From positions 1-47,757 of the forward strand of contig JBCCZQ010000012.1 of the NCBI GenBank assembly GCA_039187315.1: a stretch of DNA of 47,757 bases, read 5' to 3'. The stretch is from JANQQZ01 sp039187315. GTDB taxonomy: Bacteria; Planctomycetota; Phycisphaerae; Phycisphaerales; UBA1924. Below the pieces are notes generated by a model. The model was not told the DNA's origin. It did not search any database and saw only the letters and a list, made by a program, of their open reading frames with translations. Position numbers and translations under genes: made by a program. Below, in pieces: positions 14,606 to 22,402 of the stretch (position 1 is the first letter of the stretch; each line of letters starts with the position of its first letter).

Positions 14606-15979
14606 TCAGCAGCCGTCGATAAACACGGTAACCCACGCGAAGAAGTCGCTCGAGTTGCAGACATCGTCGCTGTTCTGATTGCAGGGATAGCTCTCGGCGA
14701 GGAAGGCTGTAACCCATGCAAAGAAGTCAGACGAATCGACCGAGCCGTCTCGGTTCACATCCGCGCGGCACGGGTTGATCGCCGGGATGAGGGCGCGGTA
14801 CGCAACGTTCACGATCGGATCCGCGGGCGAAGCGACGTCCCGGAGGCTAACGCCGAGCACGACCTGGTCGTTCTCGATCGCATCGGCCCCGAATCCGACA
14901 AGCGAGACCTCGAAGCCGTCAAGCAGGTTCGACGTGTCGAGCACATCGGTCACCTTGCCGGCGGTATCGATCACCGAGACCACGCGGTTGCCCTCTCGGA
15001 GAGTCAGGTAGAGCACGTTGGACGTGCCATCGCCGGCCGAGATCACCATCAGCTCGCCATCGAGGAGGGTGTTGATCGTCGAACCATCCCAGAGGAAGAT
15101 CCCGTCGGTGATCGTGCCGCCCTCGAGGCGTGCCGAGAAGACCCATCCCTCCGGCGTCCAGACCGGCTGGCCGACGAAGATGGAATACGTACCGCCGCCG
15201 GGGCCGATGTCCCCCTGCCGCGCGATGGTTGTGATCGCGCTGTCGTTCGTCCACTCCACGAGCCTGCTGTTGCCATCGAGATCGAACACGATCAACGCCG
15301 CCGAACCATCGGGCCCGATCCCCGCGCTGCCGACGGCGTCAACGATCCCGCCGTCGAACAGATCACCCACGGCCGCGATACGCCTGGTCTGCCCACCCGG
15401 AGAGATGTCCGCCATGAAGTAGCCGTCGTTGTCGAACGCGAAGCCGTCCTGCACACGGTCGAGCAGCAGGACATGGTCGTCTCTGATGTTGTTCACGAGC
15501 GCCACGCCCCACTGACCTTGTCCGGGACGCGTCTGGCCGGGCTCGGTCAACAACGCCGTGGAGCCATCTGCACGCCGCAACCCAACCCCGGCCAAAGCGA
15601 CGGAAGGGAGCTCACCCTCGAGTGTGCTGAACACGACATCGCCGTTATCCGCCGCGAGCGGCACAAACCCAGCGCCGTCGGCTGTATCGATCAGCTCCGT
15701 CTCATCGACGATCGCCAAAGTACCGTCGAGATCGAATCGGACGAGCGAGGTGTACTCAGTCTCGGTCGCGAGGTCGGCCGTGAAGGTGTACTCGTACACC
15801 GATCGCTGATCGACAGCGAGGCTGAACCCCGCGGTGGGCGGGAACGTGGACGTCCTGTTGGGCGTCAGCGCCGTGCCTTCGCGGTAGAGCTCTTCCAGGA
15901 TGACCGACTGCGACGCCGCCGGGCCCGCCAGTGCGAGGCAGGTCGCCGCGATGCGCCCGATACTCATCTGCACCCGCAT
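14606..15979 (-). CDS. Secreted protein with GC-type dockerin domain
   Basis: The start at 15979, behind AGGAG, gives a classic signal peptide (MSIGRIAATCLALAGPAASQ) in a 457-residue protein. Residues 25-400 are beta-rich with repeated DLDG and WDGSTINTLLDG-like units, reminiscent of a beta-propeller. The C-terminal 54 residues hold two dockerin-like repeats, VNRDGSVDSSDFFAWVTAFL and SDDVCNSSDFFAWVTVFIDGC, with cysteines likely to pair. This GC-type dockerin is characteristic of Phycisphaerae secreted proteins and is thought to anchor them; a matching cohesin is not in the window. It follows thrC on the same strand, with 53 bp between thrC's stop and its start. Confidence 0.88.
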   Translation of the reverse strand: MRVQMSIGRIAATCLALAGPAASQSVILEELYREGTALTPNRTSTFPPTAGFSLAVDQRSVYEYTFTADLATETEYTSLVRFDLDGTLAIVDETELIDTADGAGFVPLAADNGDVVFSTLEGELPSVALAGVGLRRADGSTALLTEPGQTRPGQGQWGVALVNNIRDDHVLLLDRVQDGFAFDNDGYFMADISPGGQTRRIAAVGDLFDGGIVDAVGSAGIGPDGSAALIVFDLDGNSRLVEWTNDSAITTIARQGDIGPGGGTYSIFVGQPVWTPEGWVFSARLEGGTITDGIFLWDGSTINTLLDGELMVISAGDGTSNVLYLTLREGNRVVSVIDTAGKVTDVLDTSNLLDGFEVSLVGFGADAIENDQVVLGVSLRDVASPADPIVNVAYRALIPAINPCRADVNRDGSVDSSDFFAWVTAFLAESYPCNQNSDDVCNSSDFFAWVTVFIDGC

Positions 15980-16032
15980 TCCCGCTCGCTCCTCGCGTGG
16001 TTCTGCATCACGTCTGCCGACCCAATTCAGCA

Positions 16033-17553
16033 TCATCCTCGGGAAACGTCGCCCGGTTCGTGAAGTGTGCGCTCAGATTCGGATTTGACACCCATCGCGG
16101 CGATAATCGCGTCGAGGTCGTTCGCGACGCGTATCGGCTGATTGGACAGCAGGCCCGTTGGGTCGCGCTTCTCGCCCCCGTTCGGGAGCGGCTTGGTATC
16201 CATCCCCGTGTGGTACCCCACGGTCACGTCGGGGTCCTTGAGCTGGTGGCCGGTGAGCACGCAGACGACGGTCTCATCCCGGCGGATGACGCCCAACTCA
16301 CGGAGACGCCGGGCGCCCGCCACGCTCGCCCCACTCGCGGGCTCGCAACCGAAGCCGTACCGACCGACCAGCGCTTTGTGCTCGAGGATGACATCGTCGT
16401 CCACCGCGTGCACAACGCCGTCCATCACGTGCAGCGCCCGCAGGCACTTGCTCAGGTTCACAGGGCGGTTGATCTCGATCGCGCTGGCGACCGTGTCGGC
16501 CCGCTCGCCCGCGGCGTCCATCCTGGTGTACTCGGCCGCCACTTTCACGTGGTCGAACCTTCCAGGGCCCTGACCCATATCCCAGCGCAGCCCGTGCTCG
16601 TTGTAAAGACGGTCGAGTGTGCGCGCACCGTGCGCGTTGATCACCGCCAGCCGCGGCACCCGATCGATCAGACCCAGCTCACGCAGCTCCATGAATGCCT
16701 TGCCGAACGCGCTGGAATTGCCAAGATTCCCACCCGGCACCACGATCCAATCGGGCACGCGCCAGTCCAGCCCCTCGAGCACCCGGTACATCACCGTCTT
16801 CTGGCCCTCGAGCCGGAACGGGTTCACGCTGTTGACCAGGTACACGCCCAACTCGGGCCGCTCCTGAGCGACCTCCTTGACGCGGCTCATGCACGCGTCG
16901 AAATCGCCCGCGATCTGCAGCGTCGTCGCGCCGTAGTCCAGCGCCTGGCTCAGCTTCCCGAACGCGATCTTGCCATCGCCAATGAAAACGAACGCATGCA
17001 GCCCGGTCAGGCTCGCGTAGAGAGCAAGGCTCGCGGAGGTGTTGCCCGTCGAGGCACACGCAACGCGCGTCGCACCGACCATCCGCGCGTGCGTGAACGC
17101 GGCCGCCATCCCGTTGTCTTTAAACGAGCCCGACGGGTTGTACCCCTCGTACTGCAAGTAGAACCGCCCGCACTCGTCGCTGTCGTCGCACTCGAAGCCG
17201 ATCGCCCGCCCCAGCCGGTCCGCCCGCTGCAGGTTCGTCCGCCCCTCGCCGATCGAGACGATCTCTGATTCGTCCCGGTAGAACGGCAGCAGATCCCGGA
17301 ACCGCCAGACCCCGGAGAAGTTCAGAGCTGACTTGGTCGCCGAGCCACCCGCGGGCCCGCGGGGCCCGACCGTGCCGCTCCGCCGCTCGAACTTCGAGAA
17401 ATCCCGCACCGCCACCGACCCTGGTGCGTACACAACATCCAGCAGCGCGCCGCACTTCGGGCACTTGGTCAGCACCCTATCCACGGGGTACTCTGCGGCG
17501 CAGTCTGGGTTGACGCAGCGTTGGAAGGCGGGATGCACAGCCTGGGTACTCAT
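16033..17553 (-). CDS. thrC: Threonine synthase
   Basis: A 506-residue PLP enzyme that converts O-phosphohomoserine to threonine. The N-terminus has a zinc-ribbon-like CxxxxC...CPKC (C13, C18, C31, C34), seen in many bacterial and archaeal ThrC. The PLP lysine is K145 in the signature YNPSGSFKDNGM. STGNTSASLALYA and VPGGNLGNSSAFGKAF provide the phosphate and glycine loops. The ATG at 17553 is only 6 bp from the ATG of the divergent membrane gene. Other threonine-pathway genes are not adjacent. Confidence 0.95.
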   Translation of the reverse strand: MSTQAVHPAFQRCVNPDCAAEYPVDRVLTKCPKCGALLDVVYAPGSVAVRDFSKFERRSGTVGPRGPAGGSATKSALNFSGVWRFRDLLPFYRDESEIVSIGEGRTNLQRADRLGRAIGFECDDSDECGRFYLQYEGYNPSGSFKDNGMAAAFTHARMVGATRVACASTGNTSASLALYASLTGLHAFVFIGDGKIAFGKLSQALDYGATTLQIAGDFDACMSRVKEVAQERPELGVYLVNSVNPFRLEGQKTVMYRVLEGLDWRVPDWIVVPGGNLGNSSAFGKAFMELRELGLIDRVPRLAVINAHGARTLDRLYNEHGLRWDMGQGPGRFDHVKVAAEYTRMDAAGERADTVASAIEINRPVNLSKCLRALHVMDGVVHAVDDDVILEHKALVGRYGFGCEPASGASVAGARRLRELGVIRRDETVVCVLTGHQLKDPDVTVGYHTGMDTKPLPNGGEKRDPTGLLSNQPIRVANDLDAIIAAMGVKSESERTLHEPGDVSRG

Positions 17554-17559
17554 GACACG

Positions 17560-18426
17560 ATGGTACCGTTCTGGCGACGCCGGCTGCTGGCGGTGACGAT
17601 GCCGGCGGTCATTGCCGGATCGGTGATGCTCGTCGGCGGGTTGTCGTACACCATCGAGCAACTCCGTACCGGCACTGTCATGCAGGGGGCTTCGATTTTC
17701 GAGCCGCACTGGCTTCAGACCATGATTGCTGCGGCGATCGCGAGTGTCTTTCCGATGTGCACTGCGCTCGCGCTCGGCAGTTGGGCTCCGAAAAACCGTC
17801 TCGGGCCGGGCTACTGGCTCTCCACGGTCGCCAGTACATGCAGATTTTTGCTGGTACTTCTCGCGATGATGGCGACGATGGACGCCATACTGGATCCTGA
17901 CCCGACGCTATCGAGCACGCTCATCTTGCTGCTGAGTCCAATCGTTGTGCTTCTCTTCGCCATAAGCATCCCAATCGGCACCGGCAAAGTGCGGCCTCGC
18001 GAGAAGGCCGTGATGACCACGGATGTCAGATACACCATCACATGCGTGATCTTGATCGCAGGCACGGCTCCTCTTGCCATCGCTTACTGGCATACATCAA
18101 CAGATAACTACAATTATCTCCATATGGATTTCGAGTTCCTGACCATCTCGATCATGTGTTCCATCATGATCATCGGACTGCAGGGATCGCTCGTTTCCGC
18201 TTGGCTGTGTCGCCAGCTGACCATCCGCCACGCCCACTACCACGCCACACACTGCCACGACTGCGGCTATGACCTGACCACACTCGAAGCCGACGCCTGC
18301 CCCGAGTGCGGCCTGTCGATCCAGCCCGATCAGCGCGACGCGATCGAATCGCTTGCGGCATCCACGTCCGGTTCGAACGGCAGCCAATCCGCATCGTCCT
18401 CGCCGACTAGATCGAGCAGCGCCTGA
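17560..18426 (+). CDS. Membrane protein with C-terminal CGYDL-type zinc ribbon
   Basis: A 288-residue protein with about six predicted helices (near residues 8-30, 50-70, 86-108, 122-142, 164-184, 203-228) and a cytosolic zinc ribbon, HCHDCGYDLTTLEADACPECG, at about 230-255. This CxxCGYDL...CPECG module is frequent in planctomycete membrane proteins of unknown function. After it comes a Ser/Ala-rich tail. That tail overlaps the 3' end of aat on the other strand by 97 bp. The start is ambiguous: ATG 17560 would leave 6 bp to the divergent thrC ATG; a later ATG at 17599 (MPAVIAGS) would still keep the first helix. Confidence 0.8.
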   Translation: MVPFWRRRLLAVTMPAVIAGSVMLVGGLSYTIEQLRTGTVMQGASIFEPHWLQTMIAAAIASVFPMCTALALGSWAPKNRLGPGYWLSTVASTCRFLLVLLAMMATMDAILDPDPTLSSTLILLLSPIVVLLFAISIPIGTGKVRPREKAVMTTDVRYTITCVILIAGTAPLAIAYWHTSTDNYNYLHMDFEFLTISIMCSIMIIGLQGSLVSAWLCRQLTIRHAHYHATHCHDCGYDLTTLEADACPECGLSIQPDQRDAIESLAASTSGSNGSQSASSSPTRSSSA

Positions 18427-19079
18427 TACGCAGCGCCTGGGATCTCGACCACGCCGAACTGCTCGAGGTGCGGGTTGACGAACTGTGTATCGACCAGCGT
18501 GAAACCCTGCCGAGCGCAGTGCCGCATGAGATGAACTAGCGCGACCTTGCTTGCATCGGTGCCGCCCTGCTCCGGCCGTGCGAACATGCTCTCGGCGCAG
18601 AAGACCCGCCCGACCGCCAGGCCGTAGACACCGCCGACCAAGACCAGCTCGCCGCCCGGCTTCTCGAGCCAGGCCTCGACAGAGTGCGCCAGCCCGGCGC
18701 GGTGCAGCATCGCGAAGAGCGCCTCGATCCGCTCGTCGATCCAGGTCTCGGCCGTCATGCTCTCCGTCTCGCGACGCGGCGCGGCGCACTCGGCAACCAC
18801 GGCCTCAAACGCGGCATCCGTCGTGATCCGGAACGGCGCCTGCCGGATTTTCGCGGCCAGCCTTCGGGGCACCCGGGCCGGTTGAGACAGCCCGATCGCA
18901 CCGGGCGCGAGAGGCAGCACCGCCCGCGTTTCCGGACGGTACCAGCCAAGCCGCCCGCCCCGGCTCGCCGCGTCCCGCCCGTCCGCCATCGGGAAGCACC
19001 CGGCCCGGTAGGCCCGCAGGACCTCCCCGATCAGCGGCTCTGGGCCGGCGGCGGCCTGATCATCGCCCGACCGATCCAT
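18330..19079 (-). CDS. aat: Leucyl/phenylalanyl-tRNA-protein transferase
   Basis: A 249-residue enzyme that attaches Leu or Phe to N-terminal Lys or Arg of proteins, marking them for ClpAP degradation (N-degron pathway). The motif AYRAGCFPMADG at about residues 23-34, GWYRPETRAVLPL, ETWIDERI, ELVLVGGVYGLAVGRVFCAESMF and the conserved end TLVDTQFVNPHLEQFG match the family. Length is typical (about 230-250). The last 97 bp overlap the zinc-ribbon membrane gene in antisense, covering only the variable C-terminus. Confidence 0.95.
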   Translation of the reverse strand: MDRSGDDQAAAGPEPLIGEVLRAYRAGCFPMADGRDAASRGGRLGWYRPETRAVLPLAPGAIGLSQPARVPRRLAAKIRQAPFRITTDAAFEAVVAECAAPRRETESMTAETWIDERIEALFAMLHRAGLAHSVEAWLEKPGGELVLVGGVYGLAVGRVFCAESMFARPEQGGTDASKVALVHLMRHCARQGFTLVDTQFVNPHLEQFGVVEIPGAAYQALLDLVGEDDADWLPFEPDVDAASDSIASR

Positions 19080-19134
19080 GCCGCATTCAAGGCCTATGCC
19101 CGCCCGGATCGACCGTGGCCCTCACGGAATCGAG

Positions 19135-19140
19135 TAAAAT
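19135..19140 (+). promoter_or_regulatory. Possible -10 box (TAAAAT) before the small membrane-protein cluster
   Basis: TAAAAT matches the sigma-70 -10 consensus at 5 of 6 positions and stands out in a GC-rich spacer 88 bp before the GTG at 19228. No clear -35 is visible at 16-18 bp, so the call is weak. Confidence 0.3.
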
Positions 19141-19227
19141 ACGCCCGGGCGTGCGATGCCATGAAATGCCGGGCGGACCATTCCCAAGATCATCTCGAGG
19201 ACCATCCTCAGCGAGAAAGGCAGACGC

Positions 19228-19455
19228 GTGGAACTCTCCCAAGCCATCGAGACCCTGGCCAGAAGCGACAGCCTGGTCTACGTCATCGCAGGAGTCATCG
19301 CGATCGTCGCCATCGTGTTCACCACGACAGGCAAGGTCCTCCGAGTGCATGCCGGCGAGCGGACCAAACGCGAGATCGCCGCCTATATCGCCGAGGGATC
19401 CATGACGCCCGAACAGGGCGAGCGTCTACTCAAGGCGGGAAAGAAGTACAGCTAA
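19228..19455 (+). CDS. Tiny membrane protein with REIAAYIAEGSMTPEQ motif, 1 of 3
   Basis: A 75-residue protein from GTG 19228 with one membrane helix at about residues 16-36 (VYVIAGVIAIVAIVFTTTG), then a short linker and a cytosolic motif RTKREIAAYIAEGSMTPEQGERLLKAG. The motif is helix-turn-helix-like in spacing and resembles the short C-terminal SHOCT-type oligomerisation motif, though this is a likeness by eye only. Two more genes with the same design follow. The shared design suggests they assemble together at the membrane. Function unknown. Confidence 0.75.
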   Translation: MELSQAIETLARSDSLVYVIAGVIAIVAIVFTTTGKVLRVHAGERTKREIAAYIAEGSMTPEQGERLLKAGKKYS

Positions 19456-19485
19456 GCGGGCAACCGCGAACACGAGGGGAGCCGC

Positions 19486-19734
19486 ATGCTTGAAACCACC
19501 GCCGTCCTTGCTCAGATCCACCACGGCGACATGGTCCCGATTATCGCGATCTCCGTCGGCGGCACCGTCGCGCTGATCGCCATCATCTTCGGTGGGGTCG
19601 TGGGCATCGTCCGCAACGTCCAGACCGAAACATCACGGCGCGAGATCGCGGCGTACGTCGCCGAGGGCTCCATGACGCCAGAAGAAGGTGAACGGCTTCT
19701 CAAGGCCAAGCCGCCGGGGAAAGACGATGCCTGA
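19486..19734 (+). CDS. Tiny membrane protein with REIAAYVAEGSMTPEE motif, 2 of 3
   Basis: An 82-residue protein with GAGGGGAG upstream. One membrane helix (about residues 17-41) is followed by TSRREIAAYVAEGSMTPEEGERLLKAK, nearly identical to the C-terminal motif of the gene before it, 30 bp upstream. It overlaps the next gene by 8 bp, so coupling with the third member is likely. Confidence 0.75.
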   Translation: MLETTAVLAQIHHGDMVPIIAISVGGTVALIAIIFGGVVGIVRNVQTETSRREIAAYVAEGSMTPEEGERLLKAKPPGKDDA

Positions 19735-20104
19735 TCCGCTGACCTCAGTCGAACCCATGCTGTCCATCGCGAACCTTGAGACCGCGGTCGCGGAGGAGAT
19801 CAAGCTCGTCGTCATTGTCCTTGGCATCATCACCTTGGTGGTGACCGTGACGGTAAGCCGAACGATCCGCTCGGCGATCACCAGCCGCGACCGTGAGCAG
19901 ACCAAGCGCGAGCTGGCCGCGTACATCGCTGAGGGCAGCATCTCGCCCGACGACGCTAAGGCCATCCTCCACGTCGGCGAGGGCGACGACATCCGCGAGT
20001 TCGTGCTCAAGCGCGCCGCCGACGGCTGGATCAGCGCCAAGAAAGCACAGCAGATCATCAGCACGCTCGAATCGGACAAGCAAGGCCGGCCCGCCAAGAC
20101 CTGA
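19727..20104 (+). CDS. Small membrane protein with diverged motif and extra C-terminal helix pair, 3 of 3
   Basis: A 125-residue protein. The membrane helix is at about residues 25-45 (LVVIVLGIITLVVTVTV), followed by TKRELAAYIAEGSISPDDAKAIL, the diverged third copy of the motif. An extra segment, about residues 88-115, contains a related unit (EFVLKRAADGWISAKKAQQII), so this protein may hold two motif copies. It ends 16 bp from the convergent debranching-enzyme gene. Unknown function; probably a partner of the two smaller proteins. Confidence 0.75.
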   Translation: MPDPLTSVEPMLSIANLETAVAEEIKLVVIVLGIITLVVTVTVSRTIRSAITSRDREQTKRELAAYIAEGSISPDDAKAILHVGEGDDIREFVLKRAADGWISAKKAQQIISTLESDKQGRPAKT

Positions 20105-20120
20105 CCCGCTCGGTGGGCGA

Positions 20121-22277
20121 TCAGACCGCCCGCGCCCCGCCCGCCGACCGCAGCAGCGACAGGACCCGAAGCAGTTCTGAGACGGACCAAGCCTGCGCCG
20201 GACACCCGCCGGGCGACTGCGGTTCGGGCGCCGTTTCGCCGTCGTACACCTCGAAGACCTGCCCGGGGCTCGCCGAGTCCGTCGACAGCATCGCATCGAT
20301 CAGCGGCTCGACGATCCGGTGCGCCACCTCGCAGCTCTCGGCGTCGAACGAGCCCGCGCGGAGCACCGCCTCGGCCATCGGCCCAAGCAGCCAGGGCCAC
20401 GACGTCCCTTGGTGGTACGCAGCGTCACGCTCGAACATCGGCCCCGCGTATCGGCCGCGGTAGCTCGGGTCCGCGGGGTCGAGCGTCCGCAGGCCCATCG
20501 GCGTACACAGGCGGTCGAGACACGTCCGGACAACGCGCGTCCGCTGGGCCTCGTCGAGCGGGCCGAACTCAAGGCTCGCCGCGAACACCTGGTTCGGCCG
20601 GATCTCTTCGACTGGGATCCAGCCTCGGTCCGTTGGCCGGAGACAGTCAACCAGGCAGCCCAACCTGTCGGACCACATATGCTCAGCGACGCCGCGTCGG
20701 CAACGATCGGCACGCGCGCGGAGGGTGCCCGCGGCGTCAGAATCCCACGCCCCCACCCACCGGCTGAGGCAGACCAGCCCGTGGTGCCAGAGCGCCTGGA
20801 GCTCGACCGGCTTGCCGTGGCGGGGCGTGAAGACGACGCCGTCGCGGGCCGCGTCCATCCACGTCAGCTGCGTCGAGGCGGCGCCCGCGAAGACCAGCCC
20901 GTCATCGTCGACGCCGATGCCACCGGGCGCACCGCCGACATAGCCCTCAACGACATCCATGCACGCGGGCAGCAGCACGTCTCGGCAGAGCTGGTCGTGC
21001 GTGCCGTGGCTCTGCGTCGCGCGGCGGAACGCATCGCACGCGTGCAGGAACCACAGGCTCGCGTCCGCGGTGTTGTACTCCGGCTCGGTGCCGTCGTCCG
21101 CGAAACGGTTGGGTATCAGCCCGTTGCGCTGCGCCCGTGCGAACGTCTCCAGCACACGGGAGGCTTCCTCGTGACGCCCGGTGACCAGCAGCAGCCCGGG
21201 CAGCGCAATCATGCTGTCGCGTCCCCAGTCGCCGAACCATGGGTAGCCGGCCAGAATCGAGACCAGCGAGCCCGCATCGCGCGCCAAGGCGGGCGTGGCG
21301 GCACGCCTGACGACGAACTGATCCGCCGCGGTCGCCAGCGCGACCACCGCGCGGTCGTCAGCCTCGGTTCCCACGCCGAGCCGCAGGACCGATTCAGCCG
21401 AGGAGCGCAGACGGGCCGACCGTTCGACCGCTCCCGTGCGCCAGCCTCCGTCGGCCAGGATCTGCGCCGCCGCACCGGGCTCGCCCGCCCCAACCCGCAG
21501 CGAGCAGTCCTCAAGCAGGCTCAGGTGCACCGAGCCCGGGCAGAACAGGTGCTCGGTGGCATCGAAACCCCGGTCGGCTTCGTGCGCGTATCGGAAGCCG
21601 TGCCACCAGTGCGGTCCGACCTTAAACGCTCCACGGCTCTGCTCGCCCACCAGCTCGAGTGAGGCCTCGATCCCCTGCCGGCTGATCCACAGGCTCCGCT
21701 CGTCTGCGGCGTGTGTCACACGTACGCCGTGGTCTTCGAAGGCGTTGAGCCCGTGGAAATCCCGGAGTCCCATGAGCGGTCTGGCGTCGATCCAAGCCCG
21801 CACACCCTCCGCCGAATAGGTCACGGTCGCCGCCGAGGCATACTCGTGCAGTTCCAAGGTCTTGGTCAGGCGCCCACCGTCCCCGAGGTCGAAGACCCAG
21901 CGGGCCGCGTTCATGCCGTCCGGCCCGAGTTCAAAGCGCAGCAGCCTGGGCCCCGCGCCGTCAAGCCTCGTGCCATCGTCGAACACGGCGGCCGAAAGAT
22001 CCACCGGGTAGCAACGCGGATCGTCGGGATGCACCCAGACGATCTCCTGGATGGAGTGCCACAGCAGCTCGCGCTCGAGCGGCGGAGAGACGCTGACGGT
22101 CAGCAGGCTGTGATAGCGTCGGCTCGGCACCCCGGAGACGGTGCCCATCGCGAACCCACCCAGCCCGTCGGTCAGGAGCCACTCCTGCCGGCCGAGCCCG
22201 GCGCGTTCGTCCCGGCTCCTCGGCTCGATAGACCACCTCGGTGACGCCAGCCAGCGGGTCGCATCCACATCGTGCAT
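20121..22277 (-). CDS. Glycogen debranching enzyme (amylo-alpha-1,6-glucosidase)
   Basis: A 718-residue cytosolic enzyme. Residues 25-270 form the bacterial-archaeal GDE N-terminal domain (EWLLTDGLGGFAMGTVSGVPSRRYHSLL). The catalytic (alpha/alpha)6 domain follows, with GYPWFGDWGRDSMIALPGLLL-like core at about 370, EYNTADASLWF, TWMDA, and the closing QAWSVSELLR. It removes alpha-1,6 branches of glycogen or glycogen-like glucan. The ATG at 22277 is chosen because homology begins soon after; no strong ribosome-binding site is seen and a TTG four codons upstream is possible. It is divergent from guaB; no other glycogen gene is nearby. Confidence 0.92.
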   Translation of the reverse strand: MHDVDATRWLASPRWSIEPRSRDERAGLGRQEWLLTDGLGGFAMGTVSGVPSRRYHSLLTVSVSPPLERELLWHSIQEIVWVHPDDPRCYPVDLSAAVFDDGTRLDGAGPRLLRFELGPDGMNAARWVFDLGDGGRLTKTLELHEYASAATVTYSAEGVRAWIDARPLMGLRDFHGLNAFEDHGVRVTHAADERSLWISRQGIEASLELVGEQSRGAFKVGPHWWHGFRYAHEADRGFDATEHLFCPGSVHLSLLEDCSLRVGAGEPGAAAQILADGGWRTGAVERSARLRSSAESVLRLGVGTEADDRAVVALATAADQFVVRRAATPALARDAGSLVSILAGYPWFGDWGRDSMIALPGLLLVTGRHEEASRVLETFARAQRNGLIPNRFADDGTEPEYNTADASLWFLHACDAFRRATQSHGTHDQLCRDVLLPACMDVVEGYVGGAPGGIGVDDDGLVFAGAASTQLTWMDAARDGVVFTPRHGKPVELQALWHHGLVCLSRWVGAWDSDAAGTLRARADRCRRGVAEHMWSDRLGCLVDCLRPTDRGWIPVEEIRPNQVFAASLEFGPLDEAQRTRVVRTCLDRLCTPMGLRTLDPADPSYRGRYAGPMFERDAAYHQGTSWPWLLGPMAEAVLRAGSFDAESCEVAHRIVEPLIDAMLSTDSASPGQVFEVYDGETAPEPQSPGGCPAQAWSVSELLRVLSLLRSAGGARAV

Positions 22278-22402
22278 CTGCTCAATCAACGCGGGCTCCG
22301 ACTCATTGGCTCGCTGAATGTCAGGCCGACCGGCCTGCTGACATACCCGATGACACTGGCCCTGCGGCTTGACAGGCAGCGCCACCCCCGCGAGACTATC
22401 TC

